64,000 nucleotides of DNA from Lachnospiraceae bacterium (GCA_029006155.1 JAQXGF010000045.1:1-64000); one strand, 5' to 3'; positions 35,060 to 45,534 are shown, counted from the first letter of the stretch. The notes: generated by a model not told the origin, from the letters alone. Numbers and translations: made by a program.

Positions 35060-36313
35060 TCAAAACGCATGGATATAAAGCCCACTTCGCAGCTTCGGTT
35101 CAAACCACGTCGATTTCGGCGGCATGAGCCGCTCTGCATCCGCCACTGCAAACAGTTCCTGTATCGAAGTCGGATACATGGCAAAGGCTGCCGCACAGTC
35201 TTCGTGTACACGTCGTTCCAGCTCCTGATAGCCCCGGATACCGCCGACGAACCCAATGCGCGGATCCGTCTTCGGGTCGCCGATTCCAAGCACCGGATGA
35301 AGAAAGGCATCCTGCAGGATCGAGACATCCAGACCATCCACCGGATCATCCTTTCGATATTCCGGGCGGATCGTCAAATGATACCACTGATTCGCCAGAT
35401 ACAGAAGCAGCTCCCCCTTTCCATGCAGTTCACCATGCAGACATTCCGGATCCCTGTACCCTTCACACGGCCGGATCTCAAATACCTTCTCCGCTTCCTT
35501 TAAAAGCGCCTCCGGCGTCCGGCCGTTCAGATCCTTTACGACGCGGTTATAGTCCAGAATCTGCAGCTCCTCATCCGGAAAGAGTACCGACAGAAAATAA
35601 TTGAATTCCTCCGTTCCGTCATAACCCGGATGCTCTGCCCGGCGCTGCAGCCCGACCCGCACCGCCGATGCCGCCCGGTGATGCCCGTCCGCGATATAGA
35701 TCCGGTCGATGCCTGCAAACGCCTCCCGGATTGCTTTGATCTGCTCCGGATCTGTAATCGACCAGCCCCGGTGCCGGATTCCATCCTCCGCTACAAAATC
35801 AAAGTGTGGAACACCTTCTTTTACCTGTCTGGTAATCTCCTGAATCACCGCATTTTTCCGGTATGCGAGAAAGATCGGACCGGTCTGTGCGCTGCACGCA
35901 TTGATGTGCCGCACACGGTCTTCCTCTTTTTCCGGTCTGGTATTCTCATGCCTGCGGATCACCTGCGTGCAATAGTCATCAATGGATGCGCAGGCCACCA
36001 GCCCCGTCTGCGTCCTGCCATTCATCGTCTGCTCATACAGCGCATATCCACGCTCCGGTTCTCGCACCAGTACGCCATCCTTCAGCCAGCGTTGCAGCAG
36101 TTCGTTTGCTTTTTCGTAAACCTGCGGCGCATACATATCCGCATCCGGCGGAAACTGCGTCTCCGGGCGGTCAATATTTAAAAAAGAAAGCGGATGATCT
36201 GCCGTCAGCTCCGCCGCTTCCTTCCGATTGTAAACATCATAGGGCAGTGCCGCTACCCGCGCCGCATACTCCGGCGCCGGATGAATGCACTGAAATGGTA
36301 CGATCGTTGCCAT
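35060..36313 (-). CDS. DUF1015 family protein
   Basis: 417 residues, full length for DUF1015 (COG4198). Signature pieces are AALPYDVYNRKEAAELTADHPLSFLNIDRPE near the N-terminus (given here only as its family pattern), IYIADGHHRAASA (about 203-215) and MPPKSTWFEPKLRSGLYIH at the end (about 395). The function is not established; the family often neighbours serA. Here it follows serC-serA on the same strand, past a terminator hairpin at 36336-36364, so it may be read through or expressed separately. Confidence 0.9.
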   Translation of the reverse strand: MATIVPFQCIHPAPEYAARVAALPYDVYNRKEAAELTADHPLSFLNIDRPETQFPPDADMYAPQVYEKANELLQRWLKDGVLVREPERGYALYEQTMNGRTQTGLVACASIDDYCTQVIRRHENTRPEKEEDRVRHINACSAQTGPIFLAYRKNAVIQEITRQVKEGVPHFDFVAEDGIRHRGWSITDPEQIKAIREAFAGIDRIYIADGHHRAASAVRVGLQRRAEHPGYDGTEEFNYFLSVLFPDEELQILDYNRVVKDLNGRTPEALLKEAEKVFEIRPCEGYRDPECLHGELHGKGELLLYLANQWYHLTIRPEYRKDDPVDGLDVSILQDAFLHPVLGIGDPKTDPRIGFVGGIRGYQELERRVHEDCAAAFAMYPTSIQELFAVADAERLMPPKSTWFEPKLRSGLYIHAF

Positions 36314-36335
36314 AGTAGCCCCTCCTCTTCGTAAA

Positions 36336-36364
36336 GAAAAAGCTGCCAGCCTTCCGGCGGCAGC
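36336..36364 (-). terminator. Terminator between serA and the DUF1015 gene
   Basis: On the minus strand GCTGCC pairs with GGCAGC across an 11-base loop that itself can pair (GCC/GGC), followed by TTTTTC. Confidence 0.7.
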
Positions 36365-36376
36365 CCTTTCTCTGAT

Positions 36377-37534
36377 TTATTTTACGACTCTTACGCGCAA
36401 TACGCCTTCAATCTTTTTTATTTCCGCCAGCATCTCCTCCGGTACCTTGGAATCCAGGTCCAGAAGCGTGTACGCATAGCTTCCCTTACTTGCATTGCTC
36501 ATGTTGTGAATGTTCGTATCCGAGAGCACATCCGTGAACCGGCTGATCATTCCCTTTACATTGCGATGGCAGATCGCGATACGGGATGCCGACTCGCAAA
36601 CGCCCGGATCGCACGCCGGATAATTGACAGAATGCTTGATCGTACCATTTTCAAGGAAATCCCGGAGCTCTTTGACGGCCATGACTGCACAGTTGTCCTC
36701 CGACTCCACGGTCGATGCGCCAAGATGTGGCGTGACGATCACACCCTTCTTTCCAATGGTCGTCGGATTCGGGAAGTCCGATACATACCGATGTACTTTT
36801 CCGGCCTCAATCGCAGCTACGACAGCCTCCTCATCCACGAGCAGGTCACGCGCAAAGTTCAGGATCACCACATGCTCCTTCATCTTTGCAATCGCATCTG
36901 CATTGATCATCTTCTTCGTCGAATCCAGCAGCGGTACGTGAATGGTGATATAGTCGCACTGACGGTAGATCTCATCCACATCATTGATATGGTGAATCTC
37001 TCTGGAAAGGTTCCATGCGGCATCGACCGAAATATACGGGTCATATCCGTAGACATCCATTCCAAGGTGGATTGCCGTGTTTGCCACTTTTACGCCAATC
37101 GCACCCAGACCGATGATGCCGAGCTTTTTGCCCTGCAGCTCACTGCCTGCAAACTTTTTCTTTTCCTTCTCCGTCGCCGCAGCGACCTCTGCATTGCCAT
37201 CCTGGCTCTGTACCCAGTTTGCGCCGCCGATGATATCACGGGCAGCCAGCAACATCCCTGCAAATACCAGCTCCTTTACGCCATTTGCATTCGCTCCCGG
37301 CGTATTGAATACGACAATTCCCTGCTCCGCACATTTCTCCAGTGGAATATTATTGACACCGGCTCCCGCACGGGCGATGGCACAGAGCGTTTCCGGCAGC
37401 TCCATCTCGTGCATCTTTGCACTCCGCACAAGCAGCGCGTCTGCATCTGCAAGTGTCTCTACTTTTTCATATGTATCATCAAACCCATTTAAGCCGACCT
37501 GTGCGATCGCATTCAGACAAGTATATCGAAACAT
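36377..37534 (-). CDS. serA: D-3-phosphoglycerate dehydrogenase
   Basis: 385 residues. The ATG at 37534 is one base after the serC stop and ten after AAGGAG, so the pair is tightly coupled. The Rossmann motif is KLGIIGLGAIGVKVAN (about 143), with catalytic-domain NFARDLLVDEEAV and the active-site HLGASTVESEDN (about 270). A C-terminal ACT domain (about 315-385; GSYAYTLLDLDSKVPEEML) is present, so serine feedback is possible. It oxidises 3-phosphoglycerate, the first step of serine synthesis. Confidence 0.96.
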   Translation of the reverse strand: MFRYTCLNAIAQVGLNGFDDTYEKVETLADADALLVRSAKMHEMELPETLCAIARAGAGVNNIPLEKCAEQGIVVFNTPGANANGVKELVFAGMLLAARDIIGGANWVQSQDGNAEVAAATEKEKKKFAGSELQGKKLGIIGLGAIGVKVANTAIHLGMDVYGYDPYISVDAAWNLSREIHHINDVDEIYRQCDYITIHVPLLDSTKKMINADAIAKMKEHVVILNFARDLLVDEEAVVAAIEAGKVHRYVSDFPNPTTIGKKGVIVTPHLGASTVESEDNCAVMAVKELRDFLENGTIKHSVNYPACDPGVCESASRIAICHRNVKGMISRFTDVLSDTNIHNMSNASKGSYAYTLLDLDSKVPEEMLAEIKKIEGVLRVRVVK

Positions 37535-37535
37535 C

Positions 37536-38627
37536 TCACACATTCTCCTTTTCAAAGTCTTTCATGAATTCTACGAGCTTCTGTACCCCTTCTACCGGCA
37601 TCGCATTGTAAATACTTGCGCGCATGCCGCCGACGGTCCGGTGTCCCTTGAGGTTCACAAATCCGGCCTCTTCCGCCGCCTTGACAAACTTCGCATCCAG
37701 ATCCTTATCACCGGTGATAAACGGTACGTTCATCAGGGAACGGTCCTCCTTTACGACCGTGCCGTGGAACAGCTTACTCTCATCGAGATAATCGTACAGA
37801 ATCTTTGCCTTTGCCTCGTTGCGCTCTTTCATCGCAGAAAGACCGCCCATTTTCTTGATCCATTTGAAGACTTTGCCGCACATGTAAATGCAGTAGCAGT
37901 TCGGCGTGTTGTACATGGAATTCGCATCCGCATGTGTCTTGAACTTCATCATCGTCGGTGTGAACGGCATCACATCGTCCGTGATCAGATCGTCGCGAAT
38001 GATCGAGATCACCATACCGGCCGGCCCGATATTCTTCTGGACGCCGCCATAGAGAATCCCGTAGTCCGATACATTTACCGGCTCGGATAAAAAGCAGGAG
38101 GATACATCTGACACAAGCAGCTTGCCCTTTGTATTCGGGAGTTTTTTATACTTTGTGCCGTAAATCGTATTATTTTCGCAGATATACACGTAGTCAGCAT
38201 TCTCATCAATCGGCAGATCACTGCAGTCCGGGATGTAGGTAAACGTCTTATCCGCACTGGATGCGATCGCATTCGCAGTACCGTATTTCTGCGCTTCCTG
38301 CCATGCCTTTTTTGCCCACTGGCCAGTGATGATATAATCCGCTACGCCGTGTTTCATCAGATTCATCGGAATCATTGCAAACTGCAGGCTTGCGCCGCCC
38401 TGCATATACAGGATCTTGTAATTGTCCGGAATCTGCATCAGATCACGGAGATCTTCTTCGGTCTCATTGATGAGGTCGTCGAATACCTTTGAGCGATGGC
38501 TCATTTCCATCACGGACTGGCCGCAGCCTCTGTAGTCCATCATTTCTTCCTGAGCTTCCCTCAGAACTTCTTCCGGCAGCACTGCCGGTCCTGCTGAAAA
38601 ATTATAAACTCTGCCCAATTTTTTCAT
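37536..38627 (-). CDS. serC: Phosphoserine aminotransferase
   Basis: About 363 residues. VYNFSAGPAVLPEEVL at the N-terminus, the pyridoxal-phosphate lysine in YGGVQKNIGPAGM (about 193) and GGMRASIYNAMP near the end define SerC. It makes phosphoserine from 3-phosphohydroxypyruvate. The start is uncertain: AGGAGG touches the ATG at 38627, while a TTG at 38618 has nine-base spacing and would give MGRVYNFSAGP, the usual family length. serA follows after one base. Confidence 0.96.
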   Translation of the reverse strand: MKKLGRVYNFSAGPAVLPEEVLREAQEEMMDYRGCGQSVMEMSHRSKVFDDLINETEEDLRDLMQIPDNYKILYMQGGASLQFAMIPMNLMKHGVADYIITGQWAKKAWQEAQKYGTANAIASSADKTFTYIPDCSDLPIDENADYVYICENNTIYGTKYKKLPNTKGKLLVSDVSSCFLSEPVNVSDYGILYGGVQKNIGPAGMVISIIRDDLITDDVMPFTPTMMKFKTHADANSMYNTPNCYCIYMCGKVFKWIKKMGGLSAMKERNEAKAKILYDYLDESKLFHGTVVKEDRSLMNVPFITGDKDLDAKFVKAAEEAGFVNLKGHRTVGGMRASIYNAMPVEGVQKLVEFMKDFEKENV

Positions 38628-38662
38628 CCTCCTCAACTTTTTTCAACGCCGGAACGTCTCTT

Positions 38663-40339
38663 TTATTTTTTCAGGTCGTCCTGATCAAAGACAGTCTCAA
38701 TCGGCTTGCCCGCCGGAACCATCGGGAATACCTTATCGTCGCTGTCGATCTGGCAGTCGATAAGGTAAGGCTTTCCAAGGCGGATGGCATACTGCAGTGC
38801 CTCGTTGAATTCCTCTTTCGTCGTAACGCGACGGCCCTGGACGCCCATAGCCTCTGCCAGCTTCACAAAGTCTACCGCGTCTTCCAGTACCGTCTGGGAG
38901 TAGCGCTCACCGTAGAAGAGATTCTGCCACTGGCGTACCATTCCGAGCACGTGGTTGTTGATGACTACCTCGATGACCGGGATGTTGTATCTGCCAGCCG
39001 TTGCAATCTCATTCATATTCATACGGAAGCAGCCGTCGCCTGCGATATTGATGACGGTCTTTTCCGGACGTCCCATTTTTGCACCAAGTGCCGCGCCAAG
39101 GCCATAGCCCATCGTGCCGAGTCCACCGGATGTCAGCAGGCTGTGCGGCTTCAGGTATTTGTAATACTGTGCGGCCCACATCTGATGCTGGCCGACCTCA
39201 GTAACGATGATCGCATCGCCCTTTGTCTGACGGTCGATCTCCTCGACCACATACGGTCCGGTCAGGACACTGTGGTCATATTTTAACGGATATTTTTCTT
39301 TCAGTGCGCGGATCTCATCGTCCCACGCATCATGGCGCATCTCCGAGAGCCGTGCATTTAACCGGCTGAGTACCTCGCGTACATCACCGATGATGCTGCA
39401 GTCTACCAGAATATTTTTATTGATCTCTGCCGGATCGACGTCGATCTGGATAATCTTTGCATTCTTTGCAAAGCTTCTCGCCTGTCCGATGACACGGTCA
39501 CTGAACCGGGATCCAACGACGATCAGAAGATCACATTTGGTCACGCCCAGGTTCGCCGCTTTCGTACCGTGCATGCCAAGCATTCCACAGTACAGCTCGC
39601 TCGCTCCGCTGTATGCACCTTTTCCCATCAGAGAATCTGCGACCGGAGCGTGCAGCTTGTCTGCCAGCTCTTTGAGCTCCTGATCGGCATCCGAGATCAC
39701 TGCACCACCGCCAACAAAGATAAACGGGCGGGTGCTCTCCTGGATCAGCTTTACTGCTTCTTCCAGATCGCTCTCACGGATGTACTCCGTGCTGCGCTCG
39801 ATCGGCTCCGGCTTCTGCGGCGTGTACTCGGTGGACGCTGCCGTCACATCCTTTGTGATGTCGATCAGGACCGGACCCGGACGTCCTTCCTTTGCAATGC
39901 GGAACGCCCAGCGGATGGTGTCCGCCAGCTCCGTGACATCCTTTACGATAAAGTTGTGCTTTGTAATCGGCATCGTGACGCCGGTGATATCGACCTCCTG
40001 GAAGCTGTCGCGTCCTAAGAGCGGGACGGATACGTTCGCCGTGATCGCAACGATCGGAACGGAATCCATGTAAGCCGTCGCGATACCGGTCACCAGATTC
40101 GTCGCACCCGGTCCGGACGTCGCCATGCAGACGCCGACCTTGCCGGTCGCACGTGCATAGCCGTCTGCCGCATGGGAAGCTCCCTGCTCATGAGACGTCA
40201 GGATATGATGAATTTCATTGCTGTGTTTATATAATTCGTCATAAATGTTCAGGATCGCTCCGCCCGGATATCCGAAAACGGTATCTACACCCTGTTCCTT
40301 TAAGCATTCAATAACAATTTCTGATCCTGTCAGTTTCAT
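38663..40339 (-). CDS. ilvB: Acetolactate synthase large subunit
   Basis: 558 residues. FGYPGGAILNIYDEL (about 23) and SHEQGASHAADGYARATGKVG with the catalytic Glu (about 49) form the active site. GDGCFRMNMNEIATA (about 435) is the thiamine diphosphate motif and NNHVLGMVRQWQ closes it. It condenses pyruvate units for valine, leucine and isoleucine. No small regulatory subunit (ilvN/ilvH) and no ilvC are in the window. AAAGGAT lies eight bases before the ATG. It lies between ilvD and serC on one strand. Confidence 0.96.
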   Translation of the reverse strand: MKLTGSEIVIECLKEQGVDTVFGYPGGAILNIYDELYKHSNEIHHILTSHEQGASHAADGYARATGKVGVCMATSGPGATNLVTGIATAYMDSVPIVAITANVSVPLLGRDSFQEVDITGVTMPITKHNFIVKDVTELADTIRWAFRIAKEGRPGPVLIDITKDVTAASTEYTPQKPEPIERSTEYIRESDLEEAVKLIQESTRPFIFVGGGAVISDADQELKELADKLHAPVADSLMGKGAYSGASELYCGMLGMHGTKAANLGVTKCDLLIVVGSRFSDRVIGQARSFAKNAKIIQIDVDPAEINKNILVDCSIIGDVREVLSRLNARLSEMRHDAWDDEIRALKEKYPLKYDHSVLTGPYVVEEIDRQTKGDAIIVTEVGQHQMWAAQYYKYLKPHSLLTSGGLGTMGYGLGAALGAKMGRPEKTVINIAGDGCFRMNMNEIATAGRYNIPVIEVVINNHVLGMVRQWQNLFYGERYSQTVLEDAVDFVKLAEAMGVQGRRVTTKEEFNEALQYAIRLGKPYLIDCQIDSDDKVFPMVPAGKPIETVFDQDDLKK

Positions 40340-40357
40340 TGGCGTATATCCTTTCTC

Positions 40358-42034
40358 TTATTTCTCTTTTCCCGGAACCTCAAGGATCGCTCCACGGTTG
40401 CCGGAGGTGACAAGCGATGCATAGCGCGCCAGATAGCCGGTCGTAATCTTCGGCTCTCTCGGCTGCCATTTGCTTCTCCGCTTTGCCAGCTCTTCGTCGC
40501 TGACATCCAGATTCAACGTGCACTCCGGAATGTTGATCTTGATGATATCGCCTTCCTCGACAAGTGCGATCGGGCCGCCGACCGCTGCCTCCGGAGATAC
40601 GTGCCCGATCGAAGCGCCGCGGGATGCACCGCTGAACCGTCCGTCTGTGATCAGCGCTACGGAACTGCCAAGTCCCATACCTGCAATCGCGGAGGTCGGG
40701 TTGAGCATCTCACGCATGCCCGGTCCGCCCTTCGGTCCCTCGTAACGGATGACGACGACATCACCCGGATGGATCTTGCCTCCGAGGATCGCTGCAATCG
40801 CATCTTCCTCACAGTCGAACACTCTTGCCGGCCCTTCATGTACCATCATCTCCGGAACGACTGCGGAACGCTTTACGACTCCGGAATCCGGTGCCAGATT
40901 GCCCTTCAGGATCGCAAGACCACCGGTCGTGCTGTACGGATTGTCAAGCGGACGGATGACTTCCGGATTCAGGTTCTTGCAGCCCTTGATATTTTCGCCA
41001 ACGGTCTTTCCGGTGACGGTCATGCAGTCAAGGTTCAGCAGATTCTTCTCAGAAAGTTCATTCATCACGGCATATACACCGCCTGCCTCGTTGAGGTCCT
41101 CCATGTAAGTCGGGCCTGCCGGAGCCAGATGACATACGTTCGGGGTACGTGCGCTGATCTCATTTGCGATGTCCACATTCAGCTCTACGCCTGCCTCATG
41201 TGCGATCGCCGGAAGATGCAGCATGCTGTTCGTCGAGCAGCCAAGCGCCATATCGACGGTCAGGGCATTCATAAACGCATCCTTTGTCATGATGTCACGC
41301 GGACGGATATTTTTCTTCAAAAGCTCCATGATCTGCATACCGGCCATCTTTGCCAGACGGATACGCTCGGAATAAACAGCCGGGATCGTGCCGTTGCCCT
41401 TTAAGCCCATGCCGAGTACTTCGGTCAGGCAGTTCATGCTGTTCGCCGTGTACATACCGGAACAGGATCCGCAGGTCGGGCAGACCTTGTTCTCGTACTC
41501 TACGACTTCTTCGTCACTCATCTTGCCTGCCGCATGCTCACCGACTGCCTCGAACATAGAGGAAAGGCTGCGCTTTCTTCCGTGTACATGGCCAGCCAGC
41601 ATCGGGCCGCCGCTGACGAAGATCGTCGGAATATTCAGACGTGCCGCTGCCATCAGAAGGCCCGGAACGTTTTTGTCACAGTTCGGGATCATGACGAGCG
41701 CATCAAACTGATGTGCAATCGCCATACACTCCGTTGAATCTGCGATCAGGTCACGGGTCACGAGGGAATACTTCATGCCGACATGTCCCATCGCGATACC
41801 ATCGCAGACCGCGATCGCCGGGAATACACGCGGTACGCCTCCTGCCATGGCAACGCCCATCTTGACCGCCTCTGTGATCTTATCCAGATTCATATGCCCC
41901 GGTACGATCTCGTTATAGGAATTGACAATTCCGATCAGCGGGCGCTTCATCTCTTCTTCGGTCAGTCCAAGTGCATTGAACAGTGACCGGTGCGGTGCCT
42001 GCTGAATTCCTTTTTTTACTGCATCACTTTTCAT
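40358..42034 (-). CDS. ilvD: Dihydroxy-acid dehydratase
   Basis: 558 residues from the ATG at 42034; the earlier in-frame ATG lacks a ribosome site. Cysteines of the iron-sulphur cluster lie in NCDKNVPG (about 115) and [18 protein letters not shown] (about 183). [19 protein letters not shown] (about 463) is the C-terminal signature. It dehydrates dihydroxy-acids in the valine/isoleucine pathway. It sits between leuB and ilvB, 19 bases before ilvB. Confidence 0.97.
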   Translation of the reverse strand: MKSDAVKKGIQQAPHRSLFNALGLTEEEMKRPLIGIVNSYNEIVPGHMNLDKITEAVKMGVAMAGGVPRVFPAIAVCDGIAMGHVGMKYSLVTRDLIADSTECMAIAHQFDALVMIPNCDKNVPGLLMAAARLNIPTIFVSGGPMLAGHVHGRKRSLSSMFEAVGEHAAGKMSDEEVVEYENKVCPTCGSCSGMYTANSMNCLTEVLGMGLKGNGTIPAVYSERIRLAKMAGMQIMELLKKNIRPRDIMTKDAFMNALTVDMALGCSTNSMLHLPAIAHEAGVELNVDIANEISARTPNVCHLAPAGPTYMEDLNEAGGVYAVMNELSEKNLLNLDCMTVTGKTVGENIKGCKNLNPEVIRPLDNPYSTTGGLAILKGNLAPDSGVVKRSAVVPEMMVHEGPARVFDCEEDAIAAILGGKIHPGDVVVIRYEGPKGGPGMREMLNPTSAIAGMGLGSSVALITDGRFSGASRGASIGHVSPEAAVGGPIALVEEGDIIKINIPECTLNLDVSDEELAKRRSKWQPREPKITTGYLARYASLVTSGNRGAILEVPGKEK

Positions 42035-42108
42035 AATATGATACTCCTCCTGTATGATACTATCCATGTTCCGGATTTCTTTCTAAATGTCTCTCACGCA
42101 ATCCGGCA

Positions 42109-43194
42109 TTACCGGATCCGCTCTGCGATCCGCGCACCCATCTCCTCAGTGCCGACCTGTGTGCAGCCCTCGGACATGATGTCCACCGTGCGGTATCCAT
42201 CCTTTAATACCTGCTTGACGGCTGCCTCGATCGCATCTGCAGCAGCATCCTGATCCAGTGAGTAGCGCAGCAGCATTGCTGCGGAGAGGATCGTCGCGAT
42301 CGGGTTCGCAATGTTTTGTCCTGCGATGTCCGGTGCGGAGCCGTGGCTCGGCTCATACAGCCCGAACTTCGTCTCATTTAAGGAAGCGGACGAGAGCATT
42401 CCGATCGAACCGGTCACCATGCTCGCCTCATCGGAGAGGATATCACCAAACATATTTTCGGTCAGGATCACGTCAAACTGTGCCGGGTTCTTTACGAGCT
42501 GCATCGCACAGTTGTCGACGAGCATATGGGACAGCTCGACATCCGGGTAATCCTTTGCCACATCCTCGACCACGCTTCTCCACAGTCTGGAAGAATCGAG
42601 TACGTTCGCCTTATCGACGCTGCACACCTTTTTGCGGCGCTTGCGTGCGATATCAAAGCCCTTGATTGCAATGCGGCGAATCTCATTTTCATTGTAAACG
42701 AGTGTATCTGTCGCCTCACGCACCCCGTTTTCTACGACGGTCTTGCGCGCTCCGAAATACAGTCCGCCGGTCAGCTCCCGCATGATCAGCATATCGAAGC
42801 CGTCGCCGATGATCTCATCACGCAGCGGGCATGCCGCCTTGAGTTCCTCATACAGATAAGCCGGACGGAGGTTTGCAAATAAGTTCAGAGACTTACGCAG
42901 CTTTAAAAGTCCTGCCTCCGGGCGCTTTTCCGGCGGAAGCTGATACCACGGGGAAGTCTTTACGTCGCCGCCGATGGATCCCATCAGCACGGCATCCTTC
43001 GCCTTCGCCTCCGCGATCGTCTCGTCGGTAAGCGGTACCCCGTGTACGTCGATGGACGCGCCGCCCATCAGAAGCTCGGTATACTCCAGGGAAAATCCAT
43101 ATTTTTCAGCAGCCGTATCCAGCACACGGCGCGCTTCTTTTACAATCTCCGGTCCGATTCCGTCGCCCGGAATCACTCCAATTTTATAATTCAT
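42109..43194 (-). CDS. leuB: 3-Isopropylmalate dehydrogenase
   Basis: 361 residues. [20 protein letters not shown] at the N-terminus, [15 protein letters not shown] (about 195), and [20 protein letters not shown] (about 275) are the isocitrate/isopropylmalate dehydrogenase motifs with the NAD site. It oxidises 3-isopropylmalate for leucine. It is the first gene of leuB-ilvD-ilvB-serC-serA, behind a 350-base leader with a possible attenuator. leuACD are not in the window. Confidence 0.95.
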   Translation of the reverse strand: MNYKIGVIPGDGIGPEIVKEARRVLDTAAEKYGFSLEYTELLMGGASIDVHGVPLTDETIAEAKAKDAVLMGSIGGDVKTSPWYQLPPEKRPEAGLLKLRKSLNLFANLRPAYLYEELKAACPLRDEIIGDGFDMLIMRELTGGLYFGARKTVVENGVREATDTLVYNENEIRRIAIKGFDIARKRRKKVCSVDKANVLDSSRLWRSVVEDVAKDYPDVELSHMLVDNCAMQLVKNPAQFDVILTENMFGDILSDEASMVTGSIGMLSSASLNETKFGLYEPSHGSAPDIAGQNIANPIATILSAAMLLRYSLDQDAAADAIEAAVKQVLKDGYRTVDIMSEGCTQVGTEEMGARIAERIR

Positions 43195-43398
43195 CTTCTG
43201 TCATCCTTTCTGCCAGCGTATCTTTCTTTCCTTCTTTGCCACTTGATGTAACCGAACGCCTGTGATGTTCCCGACATTCTTTTCGCCGAAACACGTTCAT
43301 TCGGATCAAAGCGGATATTCGCAATCTATCCCTGCAGATCATCCCTGCAGCTTTGCTGCGGAGCCACTGCTGACGGGGCCTAGCTTCGCTACTCGGTT

Positions 43399-43425
43399 AA
43401 AAATGGCAGCCCTCTGATTCTGCCA
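43399..43425 (-). terminator. Terminator-like stem inside the leuB leader
   Basis: On the minus strand TGGCAG pairs with CTGCCA around a 10-base loop and runs into TTTTTAA, about 130 bases after the predicted transcription start and 205 before the leuB ATG. That position is typical of an attenuator. Confidence 0.45.
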
Positions 43426-43558
43426 GAAGCCTGCCGCATTTTCTTCTGAATACTGCACCCTTGCAGCCTGCTTTCTGATCGGGCTGTATCTCTACGCCAG
43501 CCAACCGTTTCTGTCACGCGGACGATTCTCAGTCACGCCTGCCAAAAGCTTTCCCACT

Positions 43559-43587
43559 ATCATAAAGCATTTTTCGAAAGATTTCAA
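43559..43587 (-). promoter_or_regulatory. Promoter of the leuB-ilvD-ilvB-serC-serA operon
   Basis: TTGAAA (43582-43587) and TATGAT (43559-43564) on the minus strand with a 17-base spacer, about 365 bases upstream of the leuB ATG. Confidence 0.65.
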
Positions 43588-43624
43588 CCAATTTTAGCAA
43601 TTTCATGTGGTAAAACGTTAAAAA

Positions 43625-43662
43625 CAGAAAAAACACCGGTCGCTGTCCATCAGCTCCCGGCG
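43625..43662 (-). terminator. Terminator of tgt-yajC
   Basis: On the minus strand ACGCCGG pairs with CCGGTGT (one G:T) and runs into six T, just downstream of yajC. Confidence 0.65.
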
Positions 43663-43678
43663 TCCTTCTCCTGTGCAT

Positions 43679-43993
43679 TTATGCTTCGCCCGGCTTCTCC
43701 ACCTCGGCGATTGCGCTCTTTTTCATCGGAATTCGGCAGTTCTTATTGCTTCCGAACTCTACGATACAGTCTTCATCCGTGATGTCGATCACCACACCAT
43801 AAAAACCGCTCGTTGTCACAACGGTATCTCCGATCTCAAGGGCAGAAAGCATTGCGGTCATTCTCTTCTGCTCCTTCTTCTGAGGACGGATTGCGAAAAA
43901 GTACATCGCAGCACCAATGATCACAATGTAGATCACCATCAGTGCAATTCCACCGCCTGCCGATGCAGCAGACTCTGTTAAAAGATTCATCAT
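43679..43993 (-). CDS. yajC: Preprotein translocase subunit YajC
   Basis: 104 residues. One N-terminal membrane helix (about 14-36; GIALMVIYIVIIGAAMYFFAI) is followed by RPQKKEQKR and an SH3-like domain GDTVVTTSGFYGVVIDITDEDCIVEFG. YajC accompanies SecDF in protein export; secD and secF are not here. GGAGG lies nine bases before the first of two adjacent ATGs. It follows tgt as in most bacteria. Confidence 0.95.
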   Translation of the reverse strand: MMNLLTESAASAGGGIALMVIYIVIIGAAMYFFAIRPQKKEQKRMTAMLSALEIGDTVVTTSGFYGVVIDITDEDCIVEFGSNKNCRIPMKKSAIAEVEKPGEA

Positions 43994-44110
43994 GCTTCAG
44001 TTCCTCCTTGTTTCTGCACGTATCCCTACTATAATACACAATCTGTTTTCATTGGGCAAGTCTTTTTTGCAATTTCCACCCATTTTCCGAGCAGTCTCCC
44101 CGAATTGCCT

Positions 44111-45247
44111 TTACGCGCCCTGCGTATACCGGTCCACGCGCTCCTTCTTGAACGCCTGATAGCGCCCTTCATCGATCGCATCGCGGATGTCCTCCATCAG
44201 ATGGTTGTAGAAATAAAGGTTGTGCAATACGCACAGACGCATGCCGAGCATCTCCTTCGCCTTGAGCAGATGGCGGATGTACGCCCTGCTGTAGTTGCGG
44301 CAGGCCGGACACTGGCAACCCTCCTCGATCGGACGGTCATCCAGCTCATACTTTGCATTAAAGAGATTCAGCTTGCCATCTTTTGTATAGACATGTCCGT
44401 GACGGCCATTTCTGGACGGGTAAACGCAGTCAAAGAAATCCACACCGCGGTCAACAGACTCCAGAATATTCAGCGGAGTGCCAACGCCCATCAGATAGAC
44501 CGGCTTCTCCTGCGGGAGGTACGGAACGACCTCATCCAGGATATGGTACATCTGCTCATGGGTCTCACCGACAGCCAGTCCGCCTACCGCATAGCCGTCC
44601 AGATCCATCTCCCGGATCTGCTTTGCATGCTCGATACGGATGTCCTCATAAATCGCACCCTGGTTGATTCCGAACAGCAGCTGATGCGGGTTCACCGTAT
44701 CTTCCAGGCTGTTCAACCGTGCCATCTCCGCCTTGCAGCGCGCCAGCCAGCGCGTCGTGCGCTCCACCGAACGCTGTACATACGTGCGGTCTGCCACGCT
44801 GGACGGGCACTCATCAAATGCCATCGCGATCGTGGAACCCAAATTGGACTGGATCTGCATGCTCTCTTCCGGCCCCATGAAAATCTTCCGCCCGTCAATG
44901 TGGGACTGGAAGTATACGCCTTCCTCCTTGATTTTCCGAAGGCTCGCAAGGGAAAATACCTGAAATCCGCCGGAATCCGTCAGGATCGGACGATCCCAGT
45001 TCATAAACCGATGCAGTCCGCCAAGCTTCTTTACGACCTCGTCTCCCGGACGCACATGCAAATGATACGTATTCGACAGCTCGATCTGCGTGCCGATCTC
45101 CTTCAGGTCTGTCGTTGCCACTGCGCCTTTGATCGCAGCTACCGTACCGACATTCATAAACACCGGTGTCTGCACCGTGCCGTGTACGGTCTTAAATTCG
45201 GCGCGTTTTGCGCGCCCGTCTGTTTTCAGTACTTTGTACTCTGCCAT
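44111..45247 (-). CDS. tgt: Queuine tRNA-ribosyltransferase
   Basis: 378 residues. LTDSGGFQVFSLA (about 90) and FFDCVYPSRNGRHGHVYT with the nucleophilic Asp (about 262) are the active site; the zinc ligands are CQCPAC (about 304-309) and a later His (CVLHNLY). It exchanges guanine for preQ1 at position 34 of GUN-anticodon tRNAs. GGAGGAG lies three bases before the ATG. yajC follows after 117 bases. Confidence 0.97.
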   Translation of the reverse strand: MAEYKVLKTDGRAKRAEFKTVHGTVQTPVFMNVGTVAAIKGAVATTDLKEIGTQIELSNTYHLHVRPGDEVVKKLGGLHRFMNWDRPILTDSGGFQVFSLASLRKIKEEGVYFQSHIDGRKIFMGPEESMQIQSNLGSTIAMAFDECPSSVADRTYVQRSVERTTRWLARCKAEMARLNSLEDTVNPHQLLFGINQGAIYEDIRIEHAKQIREMDLDGYAVGGLAVGETHEQMYHILDEVVPYLPQEKPVYLMGVGTPLNILESVDRGVDFFDCVYPSRNGRHGHVYTKDGKLNLFNAKYELDDRPIEEGCQCPACRNYSRAYIRHLLKAKEMLGMRLCVLHNLYFYNHLMEDIRDAIDEGRYQAFKKERVDRYTQGA

Positions 45248-45534
45248 AGTCTCCTCCTCCGTGCGGCCGCATCTTCCCCTCAGCTCCGGTCTAGACGCTC
45301 TGACCTGTCTGATCTTCCGCCGCCCGTCTGTTCTTAACGTTTTTTTAACAAAGATATTTTCTTTTAAGATTCTGCTAAAAAATCGTCAGTTTTCCGATCA
45401 TCACTCCGGATTTTGTCCGGAATTTGTTCACAATCACTTTGATCGGCGCTCCATTTCCGGCTCCCCGCCCCCTTTTCAAAGGAAAGGACCCGGAACTATT
45501 AGTATATATGGAAACAAAACAGAATGCAAGCAAT

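Larger units (their letters stand above)
43195..43678. other. Leader and promoter region of the leuB operon
   Basis: 484 bp with a strong minus-strand promoter (43559-43587), a long untranslated leader, a terminator-like stem (43399-43425), an 18-bp copy (43309-43326) of the repeat found at 27976-27993, and the yajC terminator at the far end. I find no T-box specifier or TGGNACCGCG motif and no leucine-rich leader peptide. Confidence 0.55.

Noticed and set aside
43195-43552. T-box or leader-peptide attenuation in the leuB leader
   Set aside because: No T-box consensus (TGGNACCGCG) and no leucine-, valine- or isoleucine-rich short frame was found.
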